Below are positions 19,333 through 29,251 of a DNA stretch of 44,341 nt, piece by piece; position 1 is the stretch's first letter, and every line of letters starts with the position of its first letter. The position numbers and the translations under genes were made by a program. The stretch spans positions 1 through 44,341 of the forward strand of contig MGJA01000004.1 in NCBI GenBank assembly GCA_001794025.1. The letters are read 5' to 3'. The DNA is from Candidatus Yanofskybacteria bacterium RIFCSPHIGHO2_01_FULL_41_21 (GTDB lineage Bacteria > Patescibacteriota > Minisyncoccia > 2-02-FULL-40-12 > GWA2-44-9). The notes below the pieces were generated by a model, which made no database searches, was not told where the DNA came from, and saw nothing but the letters and a program-made list of their open reading frames with translations.

Positions 19333-19953
19333 TTACGTGCTTTTTATTTCTACTATTCCGCCATTATTTCCGGGCACTGAGCCGGTAATCACTAGCAATT
19401 GGTTCTCGGCATCAATTTTGATAATTTTTAAACCACGGATGGATTTGCTGACTCCACCCATTCGTCCGGCCATACGCATACCTTTTAAAGTATGTTGGGG
19501 AAAACGTTGACCAATAGAACCGGCATGACGCAAAACAGAATGAGCACCATGACTGGCCGGCATACCGTGGAATCCATGACGCTTCACAACACCCTGAAAA
19601 CCTTTACCTTTGGAAATGCCCGAGACCTTTACGGTTTCGCCTTCTGTAAACGTGGAAATATCAATTGTATCTCCCACCTGAAAGTTTACAGTTTCCAGTT
19701 TACTGTTTACAGTTCTGAATTCTTTAAGAATTGCGAAACTACCAAGTTCCTTATTGTGCCCTTTCTCGGGCTTGGTAAGCTTCTTTTTTTTTCCAGTACC
19801 AATTTGCACCGCTTCATAACCGTCTTTTTCTTTGGTTTTCACTTGAACCACAATATTGGGTTCAATTTTTACAACCGTAACCGGGACGACGCTTCCGTCT
19901 TCCTTAAACATTTGAGTCATGCCGATTTTTGTACCAATGATATACTTCGCCAT
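19333..19953 (-). CDS. rplC: 50S ribosomal protein L3
   Basis: IGTKIGMTQMF, KGKGFQGVVKRHGFHGMPASHG. Confidence 0.97.
   Translation of the reverse strand: MAKYIIGTKIGMTQMFKEDGSVVPVTVVKIEPNIVVQVKTKEKDGYEAVQIGTGKKKKLTKPEKGHNKELGSFAILKEFRTVNSKLETVNFQVGDTIDISTFTEGETVKVSGISKGKGFQGVVKRHGFHGMPASHGAHSVLRHAGSIGQRFPQHTLKGMRMAGRMGGVSKSIRGLKIIKIDAENQLLVITGSVPGNNGGIVEIKST
19678..19712 (-). repeat. In-frame micro-repeat insert inside rplC
   Basis: ACTGTAAACAGTAAACTGGAAACTGTAAAC encoding TVNSKLETVNF. Confidence 0.6.
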
Positions 19954-20178
19954 AAAAAATCCCAGGCATAGCTGGGTGAAGCTAAAACCTTTATTCTTTT
20001 TATCCTAGCTAGATTGGTTTATTTAGAACCATTCAGCATTAATTAAGGAAGTACTTGATAATGCATTTTTACAAACCGGATGGGCCAATAAGGCACGTTG
20101 CCGGATAAATTCACTATCTAATTACTGCCTTATTACTCGGTCCGACTGTTCGGGCCGAGAGTAAAGTGATAAATAAAT
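19954..20178 (-). promoter_or_regulatory. structured leader upstream of rplC ending in a terminator-like hairpin
   Basis: Several hairpins, including CTCGGCCCGAACAGTCGGACCGAG and AATAAGGCA...TGCCTTATT; last is CCCAGCTATGCCTGGGATTTTTT directly before ATG. Confidence 0.5.
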
Positions 20179-20415
20179 CTATATTTCTCCTTTTTGTTCT
20201 AATAATACTCTTATCCCCATCGTTATAGCATTGGCTCCTTTTAGTGCTTCTTTGAGATTGACTACATCAACGTCTTCATTTTTAACCTGCTCTTCTTCTA
20301 TGCTGAGTAATTTATTTAGATTTTTTATTTCGACAGATATAGCTTTTCTGGTCATGTTGGAAACAATGCTTTCAGCAGGGTTCTGAACTGATTGTGGTTT
20401 TTCTTGGTCTGACAT
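20179..20415 (-). CDS. hypothetical protein inserted between rpsJ and rplC
   Basis: 78 aa, charged/coiled composition. Confidence 0.45.
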   Translation of the reverse strand: MSDQEKPQSVQNPAESIVSNMTRKAISVEIKNLNKLLSIEEEQVKNEDVDVVNLKEALKGANAITMGIRVLLEQKGEI

Positions 20416-20436
20416 ATATTTAATCTATTAAATACT

Positions 20437-20787
20437 TTACATCTTAACCTCGATGTCTACACCGGCCGGTAAGTTAAGGTTCATCAAGGCGTCAATAATC
20501 TTTGGGGATGGGGTCGTGATATCTATCAAACGCTTGTGGGTTCGCATCTCAAACTGTTCACGGGAATTCTTATCAATGAAAGGCGAACGGTTGACGGTGT
20601 ACTTTTGAATTTCCGTTGGCAACGGCACAGGACCAATTGGTCTTCCGCCGAAGCGTTCAATCGTCTCCACAATCTGCTTGGCCGATTTATCAATAATTTT
20701 ATTATCGTAGGCCTTAAGCTTAATGCGAATGCGTTGAGCAGTCGGTTCAATCTTTTTTTCTGATTTTTTTGGTACTTTCGTTGCCAT
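20437..20787 (-). CDS. rpsJ: 30S ribosomal protein S10
   Basis: [46 protein letters not shown]. Confidence 0.97.
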   Translation of the reverse strand: MATKVPKKSEKKIEPTAQRIRIKLKAYDNKIIDKSAKQIVETIERFGGRPIGPVPLPTEIQKYTVNRSPFIDKNSREQFEMRTHKRLIDITTPSPKIIDALMNLNLPAGVDIEVKM

Positions 20788-20836
20788 TTCGTTAGAAAAG
20801 AACTGATGAATCCCGCCAAGACGGGATTCATGTGCT

Positions 20837-22036
20837 TTACTTCATAACTTTGACTACAGCGCCGGCGCCGACCGTTTTGCCTCCTTCGCGAATCGCGAAA
20901 CGAAGCTTCTCGTCCATGGCTACCGGAGCAATCAATTTAACATCTAAGGTAATCGTATCCCCTGGCATTACCATTTCCGTTCCGGCTGGAAGAATAACTT
21001 CACCCGTAACATCAGTCGTTCGGAAATAGAATTGCGGTTTGTAACCCTTAAGGAACGGGGTATGTCGTCCGCCTTCTTCTTTGGTTAAGACATAAATTTC
21101 GGCAGAAAACTCGGTATGCGGAGTAATTGAACCTGGTTTGGCTAAGACCTGACCTCTTTCAACTTCTTCTTTCTTGGTACCACGGAGTAAGATACCGGCG
21201 TTGTCTCCGGCCTGACCTGAATCCAACTGTTTGTTAAACATTTCAATACCGGTCACAACGGTCTTTTGGGTTGGCTTCAAACCAACGATTTCAATTTCGT
21301 CGTTAAGTTTAAGAGTGCCTCGTTCAATACGGCCGGTAACTACTGTGCCACGGCCTTCAATAGCGAAGATGTCTTCAATAGGCATCAAGAATGGCTTATC
21401 GGTATCTCGGACTGGATCAGGAATGAAGCTATCAAGCGCATTCACCAATTCAATGAATGGCTTAGTTGAATCATCCTTGGAAGTTGAGGCCAATGCTTTA
21501 GTGGCGGAACCACGAATAATCGGAGTCGTTTCGCCTGGAAATCCATTTTTGGTTAACAATTCACGAATTTCGGCTTCAACAAGATCGGCTAATTCCGGAT
21601 CATCAACCATGTCCATCTTGTTCATAAATACAACAATAAAAGGTACGCCAACCTGACGGGCGAGCAAAATGTGCTCACGGGTCTGAGGCATTGGGCCGTC
21701 TGGAGCGGAAACAACTAAAATCGCGCCATCCATCTGAGCGGCGCCGGTAATCATGTTTTTAATGTAGTCAGCGTGACCCGGACAATCAACGTGAGCATAG
21801 TGACGCTTCGGAGTTTCGTATTCCGAATGGTGGGTTGAAATTGTAATACCTCGGGCTCTTTCTTCGGGGGCCTTATCGATTGAATCTACACCCTCAACAC
21901 GAGCGCTATAGCCCTCGTCTTTATACATATCCAAAACATGCAAAATAGCCGCAGTAGCGGTGGTCTTGCCGTGGTCAACGTGGCCAATTGTGCCGACGTT
22001 AACATGTGGTTTCGTACGATCAAATTTTCCTGCCAT
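20837..22036 (-). CDS. tuf: elongation factor Tu
   Basis: [69 protein letters not shown]. Confidence 0.98.
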   Translation of the reverse strand: MAGKFDRTKPHVNVGTIGHVDHGKTTATAAILHVLDMYKDEGYSARVEGVDSIDKAPEERARGITISTHHSEYETPKRHYAHVDCPGHADYIKNMITGAAQMDGAILVVSAPDGPMPQTREHILLARQVGVPFIVVFMNKMDMVDDPELADLVEAEIRELLTKNGFPGETTPIIRGSATKALASTSKDDSTKPFIELVNALDSFIPDPVRDTDKPFLMPIEDIFAIEGRGTVVTGRIERGTLKLNDEIEIVGLKPTQKTVVTGIEMFNKQLDSGQAGDNAGILLRGTKKEEVERGQVLAKPGSITPHTEFSAEIYVLTKEEGGRHTPFLKGYKPQFYFRTTDVTGEVILPAGTEMVMPGDTITLDVKLIAPVAMDEKLRFAIREGGKTVGAGAVVKVMK

Positions 22037-22120
22037 TTGCGGAGCTTCCTAGCTTATTAGCTTGCTAGCTTATTAGGTGAATTGGTTTCCTAATAAGCTA
22101 ATCAGCTGAGAAGCTGGTTA
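22037..22120 (-). repeat. Family D element copy 2 (empty)
   Basis: CAGCTTCTCAGCTGATTAGCTTATTAGG...CTAATAAGCTAGCAAGCTAATAAGCTAGGAAGC. Confidence 0.8.
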
Positions 22121-22172
22121 TTAAAAGTGTGCAGTACCAATTGTAGCCGAAAATCAAAAATGAGTCAACCCC

Positions 22173-22442
22173 TTAGATGCCAAGACCTTTTTCCTCTTCT
22201 TCTATTTGTTCTTTGAGAGCTAAAATATCCTTATTGATTCGTTCCAAAAGTTCAACTTCTCCTGTTTGGACCGAAGTTGCCGGATTTGAAGAAACTTGGT
22301 CTTTCGAAACTTCTTGGTCTTCTTCACCTAATAATCCTTTGTAGGTATTATAATCCACCACCACAATAGAGGGCTCTCCATTCTCCAAAATCAACACTGC
22401 CGTTGACTTCTTTAACATCTTTTTGAGTGCTCCTATTTCCAT
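22173..22442 (-). CDS. hypothetical protein, possibly Phd/YefM-like
   Basis: 89 aa; KSTAVLILENGEPSIVVVDYNTYKGLL resembles the Phd/YefM N-terminal fold; weak. Confidence 0.4.
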   Translation of the reverse strand: MEIGALKKMLKKSTAVLILENGEPSIVVVDYNTYKGLLGEEDQEVSKDQVSSNPATSVQTGEVELLERINKDILALKEQIEEEEKGLGI

Positions 22443-22477
22443 CCGCCAATAGTATCTAAATGATTTAAAAATTGCAA

Positions 22478-22535
22478 ACCCAGATAGTAGAATTTCCAGT
22501 GACTTGTTCAGAACGCTGGAAATTCACTACTGGGT
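22478..22535. repeat. Family C element copy 2 (empty)
   Basis: ACCCAGATAGTAGAATTTCCAG...CTGGAAATTCACTACTGGGT. Confidence 0.85.
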
Positions 22536-22539
22536 AAAA

Positions 22540-22606
22540 ATAAAAAAGCCGGCGCCTTGGTCTGTCTCACGACAGTCCTTAACGCCGGAAATCGGCTATT
22601 GATTCA
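22540..22606 (-). terminator. Rho-independent terminator
   Basis: GCCGATTTCCGGCGTTAAGGACTGTCGTGAGACAGACCAAGGCGCCGGCTTTTTTATTTTT. Confidence 0.75.
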
Positions 22607-22615
22607 GAGCTATCC

Positions 22616-23314
22616 CTAAACGAGTTTTTTGAACCATTCTGTAGACAAAATGGGAAGTGAATCAATCCAAGAATTGACTTTCTCTTTATGTGGTTCTGGC
22701 TCACCTTCACTTTTTGCGGCCCTTTGAACAGATTCAATATAGCTCCGAATTGTTCCAGCAGCCGACGACCTATAACGTTGACGATCACTTTCTATTATTC
22801 GACGCAGAGCTTCTAATGCAGCAAACCATTCTTGTCGACGGTCTTCTGCACGAACAAGTTGCTTTTCCAACTCTTCAATCCGGTTAAGCACCGCTTGGAG
22901 CGATGGGTAAGTGTTGATGAATTGAAGGGTATCTTCTTCTATTAGCCCTTCTTCATCTTTAAGAAACACCCGATTAAAAAATCCGCCATGGTAATATCTT
23001 AAAATCGCCCACAAACCGCCACCATAGATTGCACTCCGCTGACGAAATACTCCTTGATTTAGTTCAAGACGCAAACCAACAACATCATAACCATTGTGGT
23101 GGCAAAAATCCTGCAGATCATTATCTGTTCGAAGTTTCGCCGAGGTCTGATAGACCTTACTCTTTAACCCCTTCAGATTGGTCTGCCTCTGAAAGTAATA
23201 TGTTGTCCGCGAGCCCTTGAGCCATCGCCGAAAATCAGGGATTACCAAAAGAGCACCGAAGAAAATACCTATTGCAGAACTAACAATTGCGGCAATCAAC
23301 TCCACTATTGTCAT
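22616..23314 (-). CDS. hypothetical membrane-anchored protein
   Basis: N-terminal TM (MTIVELIAAIVSSAIGIFFGALLVIP); strong SD GGAGGTGTGTG-ATG supports this start. Confidence 0.65.
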   Translation of the reverse strand: MTIVELIAAIVSSAIGIFFGALLVIPDFRRWLKGSRTTYYFQRQTNLKGLKSKVYQTSAKLRTDNDLQDFCHHNGYDVVGLRLELNQGVFRQRSAIYGGGLWAILRYYHGGFFNRVFLKDEEGLIEEDTLQFINTYPSLQAVLNRIEELEKQLVRAEDRRQEWFAALEALRRIIESDRQRYRSSAAGTIRSYIESVQRAAKSEGEPEPHKEKVNSWIDSLPILSTEWFKKLV

Positions 23315-23499
23315 CACACACCTCCAGCTCTGGGTCTGTTTCATCCCAGCGGTGGCTGTGGCTGCGAACGGCCATCTCACAAAATTGCGAGCATTCCGTC
23401 CGGAGCTTATCAACGAACGAATTATAGAATACCACAAAACTTATTAAAATCAAGGGTGAGCAATGCTTTAGTAATTTCCGAGCATTAGCGACGCCAATT

Positions 23500-23694
23500 T
23501 AAAAATAAGTGAGGCGTTTCCCGTAAGAACGTCGCGGAGCGGATTGGTAACCATCCGTAGTTCGAAGAACGAAGAGCTGAATAGCAAAAATCGGACCTGA
23601 GACCACGGAGGGTCAAACGTCCGATTTTTGTGTTAAGTTCAGCGACCGGATGGTAATCCGCGCAGCGTAGTGATGAAGGAAAACGCCTCGCGAA
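23500..23694 (-). repeat. Nested multi-hairpin element downstream of fusA
   Basis: Outer GAGGCGTTTTCC/GGGAAACGCCTC; inner AAAAATCGGAC/GTCCGATTTTT; GCGGATTACCATCCG and CGGATGGTTACCAATCCGC. Confidence 0.75.
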
Positions 23695-25797
23695 TTATTT
23701 CTTTCCTTCAATAATTTGCTGAGCGACGTTTTGAGGCACGGGTTCATAATGATCAAATTCCATGGTGTAGTTACCACGGCCTTCAGTGAGAGAACGAAGA
23801 GATGTTGAATAACCGAACATTGAAGAAAGTGGAACGCGAGCATCAATAACTTTAAGACCAATTGTTGCCCGATCGGTGATATTTATAATCTGACCACGAC
23901 GGCCGGCAACATCGCCTGTCGTTTCGCCCATGGACTTCTCGGGGATAATAATTTCCACTTTCATAATCGGTTCAAGTAAGACCGGCTTGGCACGTTTAGA
24001 GGCCTCCTGTAATGCGGTTGAGCCGGCCATTTTGAAAGCAATTTCTGAAGAGTCAACTTCATGATAGGAACCGTCATACAAAGTAACTTTCATATCCACC
24101 AATGGGAAACCGGCCACAACGCCTCGTTCCATGGCCTCTTGAATTCCCTTTTCAGTTGGTTTAACGAATTCAGCCGGAATGGCTCCGCCTTTAATAGCAT
24201 CAACAAATTCATAACCAACCCCACGTTCAAGGGGCTCTACTCGCAACCAAACATGGCCGTACTGACCACGACCGCCAGATTGTTTAATATATTTACCTTC
24301 GGCCTGAGCCTCTTGGGTGATGGTCTCTTTGTAAGCCACCTGGGGACGACCGACATTCGCTTCTACAGCAAACTCACGACGCATTCGGTCAACAAGAACA
24401 TCTAAATGCAACTCGCCCATACCGGAAATAATTGTTTCACCTGTCTCAATATCAGTGCGAATACGAAAGGTTGGATCTTCATCGGAAAGTTTACGCAAGG
24501 CCATACCCATTTTTTCTTGGTCGGCTTTTGTCTTTGGTTCAATACGAAGTGAAATAACCGGTTCAGGAGCGATAATGCCCAAAAGAGTAACCGGATGGGC
24601 TGGGTCACAAAGCGTGTCACCGGTCTTAGTTGATTTCAATCCAACTGCCGCTGCGATACCACCGGCATCAATTTCTTTTATTTCTTCACGTTCATTGGCA
24701 TGAAGACGAACAATACGACCAATACGTTCTTGTTGGCCGGTACGAGTATTTAAAACATAGGAGCCGGCTTGCAAAACACCGGAATAAACACGAAAGAAAG
24801 TTAGCTGACCAACATAAGGATCGGTGGCGACTTTAAAAGCTAAGGCCCGAAACGGAGCACTGTCCGATGGTTCAGCGACAACATCTTCACCTTTTTCGTC
24901 TTTACCGATTGTTGGTGGCACATCCAATGGAGACGGAAGATAATAGGCCACGGCATCAAGGACGAGCTGAACACCTTTATTCTTCAAAGCTGAACCGCAA
25001 AAAACGGGATAAACCTTTCCGGCAATAACCGCCAAACGAAGAATCGCCTTAAGTTTTTCAACCGGGATTTCTTTGCCTTCAAGATACTGACTCATGGCCT
25101 CATCGTCGTTTTCTACAATTTTTTCTACTAAAATAGCCCGCTCTTTATCGGCTTCGGCTTTTAATTCGGCTGGAATTTCTCCTCTGATAACCCTCTCTCC
25201 TTTAGGACCTTCAAACTGAACAAATTGCATTTCAAGCAAATCAACCACGCCGGTAAACTTGTCTTCATGACCATCGGGAATCTGCATCTTCACAGCATTC
25301 GGGGTAAGTCGTTCCAGAATTGATTGATAGGAACGTTCAAAGGACGCGCCCAAGCGATCCAGTTTATTTATAAAACAAACCCGAGGCACGTTATAATCAT
25401 CGGCGTAGCGCCAGTTGGTTTCTGATTGCGGTTCTACACCGGCCACACCGTCAAAAACAACCACCGCTCCATCAAGAACACGCATTGAACGTTTTACTTC
25501 AATAGTAAAATCAATGTGCCCTGGAGTATCAATAAGATTAATCTTAATTTTCTCCTTAGTATCACCATTGGCTTTCGTAGGGGTCCAGAATGTGGTCGTC
25601 GCAGCCGCCGTAATCGTGATACCTCGTTCGCGTTCCTGTTCCATCCAATCCATAACCGTATCCCCCTCATGGACTTCACCGATTTTATGACTGATACCCG
25701 TATAAAACAAAATACGCTCACTGACAGTTGTCTTTCCTGCATCAATGTGAGCGATGACGCCAATATTTCTAACTTTTTCTATTGGGTATTCTCTCAT
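23695..25797 (-). CDS. fusA: elongation factor G
   Basis: [25 protein letters not shown], start set to MREYPIEKV. Confidence 0.98.
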   Translation of the reverse strand: MREYPIEKVRNIGVIAHIDAGKTTVSERILFYTGISHKIGEVHEGDTVMDWMEQERERGITITAAATTTFWTPTKANGDTKEKIKINLIDTPGHIDFTIEVKRSMRVLDGAVVVFDGVAGVEPQSETNWRYADDYNVPRVCFINKLDRLGASFERSYQSILERLTPNAVKMQIPDGHEDKFTGVVDLLEMQFVQFEGPKGERVIRGEIPAELKAEADKERAILVEKIVENDDEAMSQYLEGKEIPVEKLKAILRLAVIAGKVYPVFCGSALKNKGVQLVLDAVAYYLPSPLDVPPTIGKDEKGEDVVAEPSDSAPFRALAFKVATDPYVGQLTFFRVYSGVLQAGSYVLNTRTGQQERIGRIVRLHANEREEIKEIDAGGIAAAVGLKSTKTGDTLCDPAHPVTLLGIIAPEPVISLRIEPKTKADQEKMGMALRKLSDEDPTFRIRTDIETGETIISGMGELHLDVLVDRMRREFAVEANVGRPQVAYKETITQEAQAEGKYIKQSGGRGQYGHVWLRVEPLERGVGYEFVDAIKGGAIPAEFVKPTEKGIQEAMERGVVAGFPLVDMKVTLYDGSYHEVDSSEIAFKMAGSTALQEASKRAKPVLLEPIMKVEIIIPEKSMGETTGDVAGRRGQIINITDRATIGLKVIDARVPLSSMFGYSTSLRSLTEGRGNYTMEFDHYEPVPQNVAQQIIEGKK

Positions 25798-25908
25798 GTT
25801 TATCTGCGAGCGAAGCGAGTAGTTATAAACTTGAGACCCCCTCACTCACTGCCGACCGAGTGAGGGGGTAAATTCTTGCTACCAATCGCTACGCTCTTGG
25901 GCAATCAC
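25798..25908 (-). repeat. Family B element copy 4 (empty)
   Basis: GCCCAAGAGCGTAGCGATTGG; CCCCCTCACTC/GAGTGAGGGGG; GTTTATAACTACTCGCTTCGCTCGCAGATAAAC-ATG. Confidence 0.9.
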
Positions 25909-26385
25909 TTATTTATTTCCCCAAGCAAAATGTGCAAAGGCCTTATTAGCATCAGCCATGCGATGCATATCTAATTTCTTCTTGACGGCATTGCCCGTAT
26001 TATTAAAAGCATTGAGCAATTCTTCGGCAAACTTTTCTTCCATTGGCTTACCCTTAGCATTACGGGCGGACTCAACTAGCCAACGAACAGCCAAGGCATT
26101 TTTACGTTCCGGTCTGACTTCTATTGGCACCTGATAATTTGCTCCGCCAATACGTCGGGACTTCAATTCCATATTTGGCGACGCATTATTAATCGCCGTT
26201 TCCAAAACTTCCAACGGTGGCTTCTTGGATTTTTCCGAAGCAATCTCAAGGGCCTTGTACACAATCCGAGTGGCGTGTGATTTATGACCGGAATACATAA
26301 TCCGGTTGATTATTTTAGCCACAACCAAACTCTGATACTGAAGATCTGGTTCAACGTGAGTTTTGTGTTTGATGGGTCTACGCAT
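25909..26385 (-). CDS. rpsG: 30S ribosomal protein S7
   Basis: KIINRIMYSGHKSHATRIVYKALE, RRIGGANYQVPIEVRPERKNALAVRWL. Confidence 0.97.
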   Translation of the reverse strand: MRRPIKHKTHVEPDLQYQSLVVAKIINRIMYSGHKSHATRIVYKALEIASEKSKKPPLEVLETAINNASPNMELKSRRIGGANYQVPIEVRPERKNALAVRWLVESARNAKGKPMEEKFAEELLNAFNNTGNAVKKKLDMHRMADANKAFAHFAWGNK

Positions 26386-26478
26386 TGCAGAAATTTACAA
26401 TTTTCAGTTTTCAATTTTCAGTGTTTGAGAATTGAGCTATTGAAAATTTATTGGAAATTGATAATTGGTAATTGAAAA
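26386..26478 (-). repeat. Family F element copy 1 (micro-repeat hairpin)
   Basis: ATTTTCAATTACCAATTATCAATTTCCAATAAATTTTCAATAG...CTGAAAATTGAAAACTGAAAATTGTAAATT. Confidence 0.8.
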
Positions 26479-26889
26479 TTATTTTGATTTCTTGGCTCCA
26501 TATTTACTTCGCTGTTGTTTTCGGCCTTCTACCGCACCGGCGTCTAAGACACCCCGAACGATATGATAACGAACACCGGGAAGATCTTTAACTCTTCCGC
26601 CACGTATAACAACTACTGAGTGTTCTTGTAAATTATGACCAATGCCGGGGATATAGGCGGTAACTTCGTTGCCGTTAGTCAAACGAACACGGGCAATTTT
26701 ACGCAAGGCCGAGTTTGGTTTCTTAGGGGTCATTGTTCTAACCTGAATACAAACACCACGTTTAAAAGATGACGGATAATAAACCGGGCGATTCTTTTTT
26801 GTGTTTATTCCGAACGTCAAAGCCGGCGACTTGGTCTTCGCTCGGGCAATTTTACGTGGATTTTTTAATAGTTGTCTGAATGTTGGCAT
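26479..26889 (-). CDS. rpsL: 30S ribosomal protein S12
   Basis: [73 protein letters not shown]. Confidence 0.97.
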   Translation of the reverse strand: MPTFRQLLKNPRKIARAKTKSPALTFGINTKKNRPVYYPSSFKRGVCIQVRTMTPKKPNSALRKIARVRLTNGNEVTAYIPGIGHNLQEHSVVVIRGGRVKDLPGVRYHIVRGVLDAGAVEGRKQQRSKYGAKKSK

Positions 26890-27105
26890 GACGATTTTGT
26901 CAGTGAGGAAATGCGAGTATTCGAGCAGACGAACTGCTACAAAACTCGTCACCCTCACACCTATCGGGACCATGTGCCTATCAACAGTTGTTCAGAGCCG
27001 TAAGGCGGCTTCGCCTCGGTAACTTCTGAAATACTTTATTTTGACTCCGATAGGTGTGGGGGTTTGCTTCTGTTACCAATCGCTTCGCTCTTGGACATAA
27101 GCAAA
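26890..27105 (-). repeat. Family B element copy 5, enlarged central loop
   Basis: GTCCAAGAGCGAAGCGATTGG flanked by TTTGCTT/AAGCAAA; CCCACACCTATCGG/CCGATAGGTGTGAGGG; GACGAGTTTTGT/ACAAAATCGTC. Confidence 0.85.
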
Positions 27106-27189
27106 AAAATAAACCTCTTCTGCTGGTTGAATTGTGGCTCAACTTGTTTTGATATAGTAACAGAAATAAAATACAAAAGCAAGGGATGT

Positions 27190-27807
27190 CTATGGGTAGT
27201 ACCCAACTATCAACTTAAAGAGCGGGGGCACTGTATAACTGTATATCGTAGGGAAGATTATAAATATAAAAATCACCATCAAAAATAAACTATATCTAAG
27301 AATAAACCTCTTGGCTTCATCAAACTTTTGGGGAAGTAATGTTATTAAAGGCCAGTGACCGTCCAGTGGCGGGACAGGGCACAAGTTAAATATTGCCAGT
27401 GTTAAATTTATCCAAACAATATATCCAAAAAGTTGGGCTATGGCTACGCTGGCAATGCTATCGGATAGTAATCTAAGAATAAGGCCAAAACACAAAGCAA
27501 TCAAAATATTCGTGGCTGGACCGACAAGCGCTACTTTTGTCGGACCATATTTTTGGTCCCTAAGATTTCGTACATCATAAGGGACGGGCTTAGCATAACC
27601 AAACATAAATCCCGCCCCAAGATAAGTTAATAGGGGAAGAATTATAGACCCGAACATGTCTATATGGGGAAGCGGGTTTAATGTTAACCTTCCGGAATTC
27701 TTGGCCGTATCGTCACCCAAGGACTGGGCCATTAATCCATGACTAATCTCGTGAAGGACTACGGAATACACGAAGGCAACAATTTGAAATATGGGCAATA
27801 AAATCAT
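27190..27807 (-). CDS. site-2 protease (M50) family membrane metalloprotease
   Basis: SVVLHEISHGLMAQSLGD, NLCPVPPLDGHWPL. Confidence 0.87.
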   Translation of the reverse strand: MILLPIFQIVAFVYSVVLHEISHGLMAQSLGDDTAKNSGRLTLNPLPHIDMFGSIILPLLTYLGAGFMFGYAKPVPYDVRNLRDQKYGPTKVALVGPATNILIALCFGLILRLLSDSIASVAIAQLFGYIVWINLTLAIFNLCPVPPLDGHWPLITLLPQKFDEAKRFILRYSLFLMVIFIFIIFPTIYSYTVPPLFKLIVGYYP

Positions 27808-27816
27808 GTGTATTAT

Positions 27817-27882
27817 CCAGGTAGTAGATATTCAATTTGCGGCAAAGCCGCGGTTGCAAACTATTGAATATTCACTACCTGG
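27817..27882. repeat. Family C element copy 3 (empty)
   Basis: CCAGGTAGTAGATATTCAATTTGC...GCAAACTATTGAATATTCACTACCTGG. Confidence 0.85.
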
Positions 27883-27911
27883 TTGTCAGGATAACAATTT
27901 TAGTGTATGCT
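27883..27911 (+). promoter_or_regulatory. candidate sigma70 promoter of rpmB
   Basis: TTGTCA-N17-TATGCT. Confidence 0.5.
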
Positions 27912-27991
27912 AGCAAGACAAATTAACTTTCCATTTTTAGCTCCGACTCCAACATTGGAAATTGGAAATTGATAATTGGAAATTTTTAGTC

Positions 27992-28186
27992 ATGACTCGA
28001 TGTTCTCAATGCGGTAAAAAACCAACGATGGGTACGACACGCGTTCTTTTGCGTGGTCATTATAATCCAACCGTTAAATCTAAGCGTTATGTAAATCTCC
28101 AGTGGACCCGCATCAACGGCAAACGCGTTAAGGCATGCACCGATTGTATAAAAACCCAAGCCAAACGTTCAGTTGCAACCGCTTAA
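27992..28186 (+). CDS. rpmB: 50S ribosomal protein L28 (Zn-binding form)
   Basis: MTRCSQCGKKPTMGTTR, KRYVNLQWTRINGKRVKACTDCIKT. Confidence 0.93.
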   Translation: MTRCSQCGKKPTMGTTRVLLRGHYNPTVKSKRYVNLQWTRINGKRVKACTDCIKTQAKRSVATA

Positions 28187-28228
28187 AACTAGGATTTAGG
28201 ACTTAGGAATTAGGAATTAGAACTTAGC

Positions 28229-28275
28229 AAAAACCGAAATAAAATTGCCGAGAAAAACTTGGCAATTTTATTTAT
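28229..28275 (+). terminator. Rho-independent terminator of rpmB
   Basis: AAATAAAATTGCCGAGAAAAACTTGGCAATTTTATTT. Confidence 0.75.
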
Positions 28276-28319
28276 ATCCACCCATAGCGTATAGTAGTAA
28301 AGTATTATGAGTCACAATT

Positions 28320-28394
28320 CGGGCTGTAGTGTAACGGTGGCACGCTTGCATGGGGTGCAAGAAGCATCACGGGGTTCGACTCCCCGCAGCCCGA
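28320..28394 (+). tRNA. tRNA-Pro (anticodon GGG)
   Basis: CGGGCTG/CAGCCCG acceptor, CTTGC-ATGGGGT-GCAAG anticodon arm, CGGGG-TTCGACT-CCCCG T arm, C1-G72 and A73 as in bacterial tRNA-Pro. Confidence 0.85.
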
Positions 28395-28437
28395 CACTTC
28401 GACTCGCTTCGCTTGCTCAGTGTAAACTATCATTAAC

Positions 28438-28468
28438 ACACAAAACCGCCGTCGGCGGTTTTGTGTTA
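28438..28468 (+). terminator. terminator after tRNA-Pro
   Basis: CACAAAACCGCCGTCGGCGGTTTTGTGTT. Confidence 0.8.
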
Positions 28469-28705
28469 TTTTGTACTGACCATTCTTTTTTACCCCTAAC
28501 TAAGTTAAAAGCTTTTGCTATTTAAGCAAGTGGGTCTTCGCGAAGCAACTCCTCGGAACCCCGAAGGGCTCACCGGAGCTACTTAATTAGAAGTCCCTTA
28601 ATATTGATTTAGGCAAAGCTTTTACAAAGAAAGAGGCTACTTAAAATATACTCTCGCCATAAAACCTGTCAAACGCCAAAAAACACAAAAGTGCACAACC
28701 TGTGT

Positions 28706-29233
28706 TTAACTAATTTTGTTTCGTTTATTGTGTTTTTTGGGCCTTGATTTACTAATTTTTATTTCTCCGATTGTTTTACCTTGCCTGACTTGTTCAGCCA
28801 TAACAAGCTCATCATAAATGCCTTCAATCAGGTCAATCTTCTTTGCTTCTTTTAGATTCACCCATTTAAAATCGACCATACTATGGTCAAACTTAATCTT
28901 ACCCCCAGACCAATCACTTAAACACGAGATAACAATCGTTGGATAATTATCTTCTGGTGCATCAGCTAGAGAAGTCACATATCTTATATTTTTTATTTTT
29001 ATACCAGCTTCCTCTTTGACCTCGCGACGAAGAGTAGATTCCAACACATTGTACCACCACTCCCCAGCATCTTTCGGTCTCTGAGTGTAGTCCTCTGTTG
29101 ATATTTTCCCGCCGGGCACTGTCCAACGCAAAGGCCATCTTTTTTCCCAACCAGCCCTCTGGAGAACAAGGTATTTTTTGTCTTTAACAACAATAGCCGT
29201 GATAATTACTCTGAAAAGTTTTTTATCGTCCAT
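28706..29233 (-). CDS. NUDIX hydrolase
   Basis: WTVPGGKI...LESTLRREVKEEAGIKI. Confidence 0.87.
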   Translation of the reverse strand: MDDKKLFRVIITAIVVKDKKYLVLQRAGWEKRWPLRWTVPGGKISTEDYTQRPKDAGEWWYNVLESTLRREVKEEAGIKIKNIRYVTSLADAPEDNYPTIVISCLSDWSGGKIKFDHSMVDFKWVNLKEAKKIDLIEGIYDELVMAEQVRQGKTIGEIKISKSRPKKHNKRNKIS

Positions 29234-29251
29234 AATACTGGGAGAATATGA

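Noticed and set aside
28307-28525. 72-aa ORF on plus strand
   Set aside because: Overlaps tRNA-Pro and its terminator.
28560-28620. SRP (4.5S) RNA candidate
   Set aside because: Lacks the conserved GGUC...GGAAG/AGCAGCC apical motif; left as an unexplained structure.
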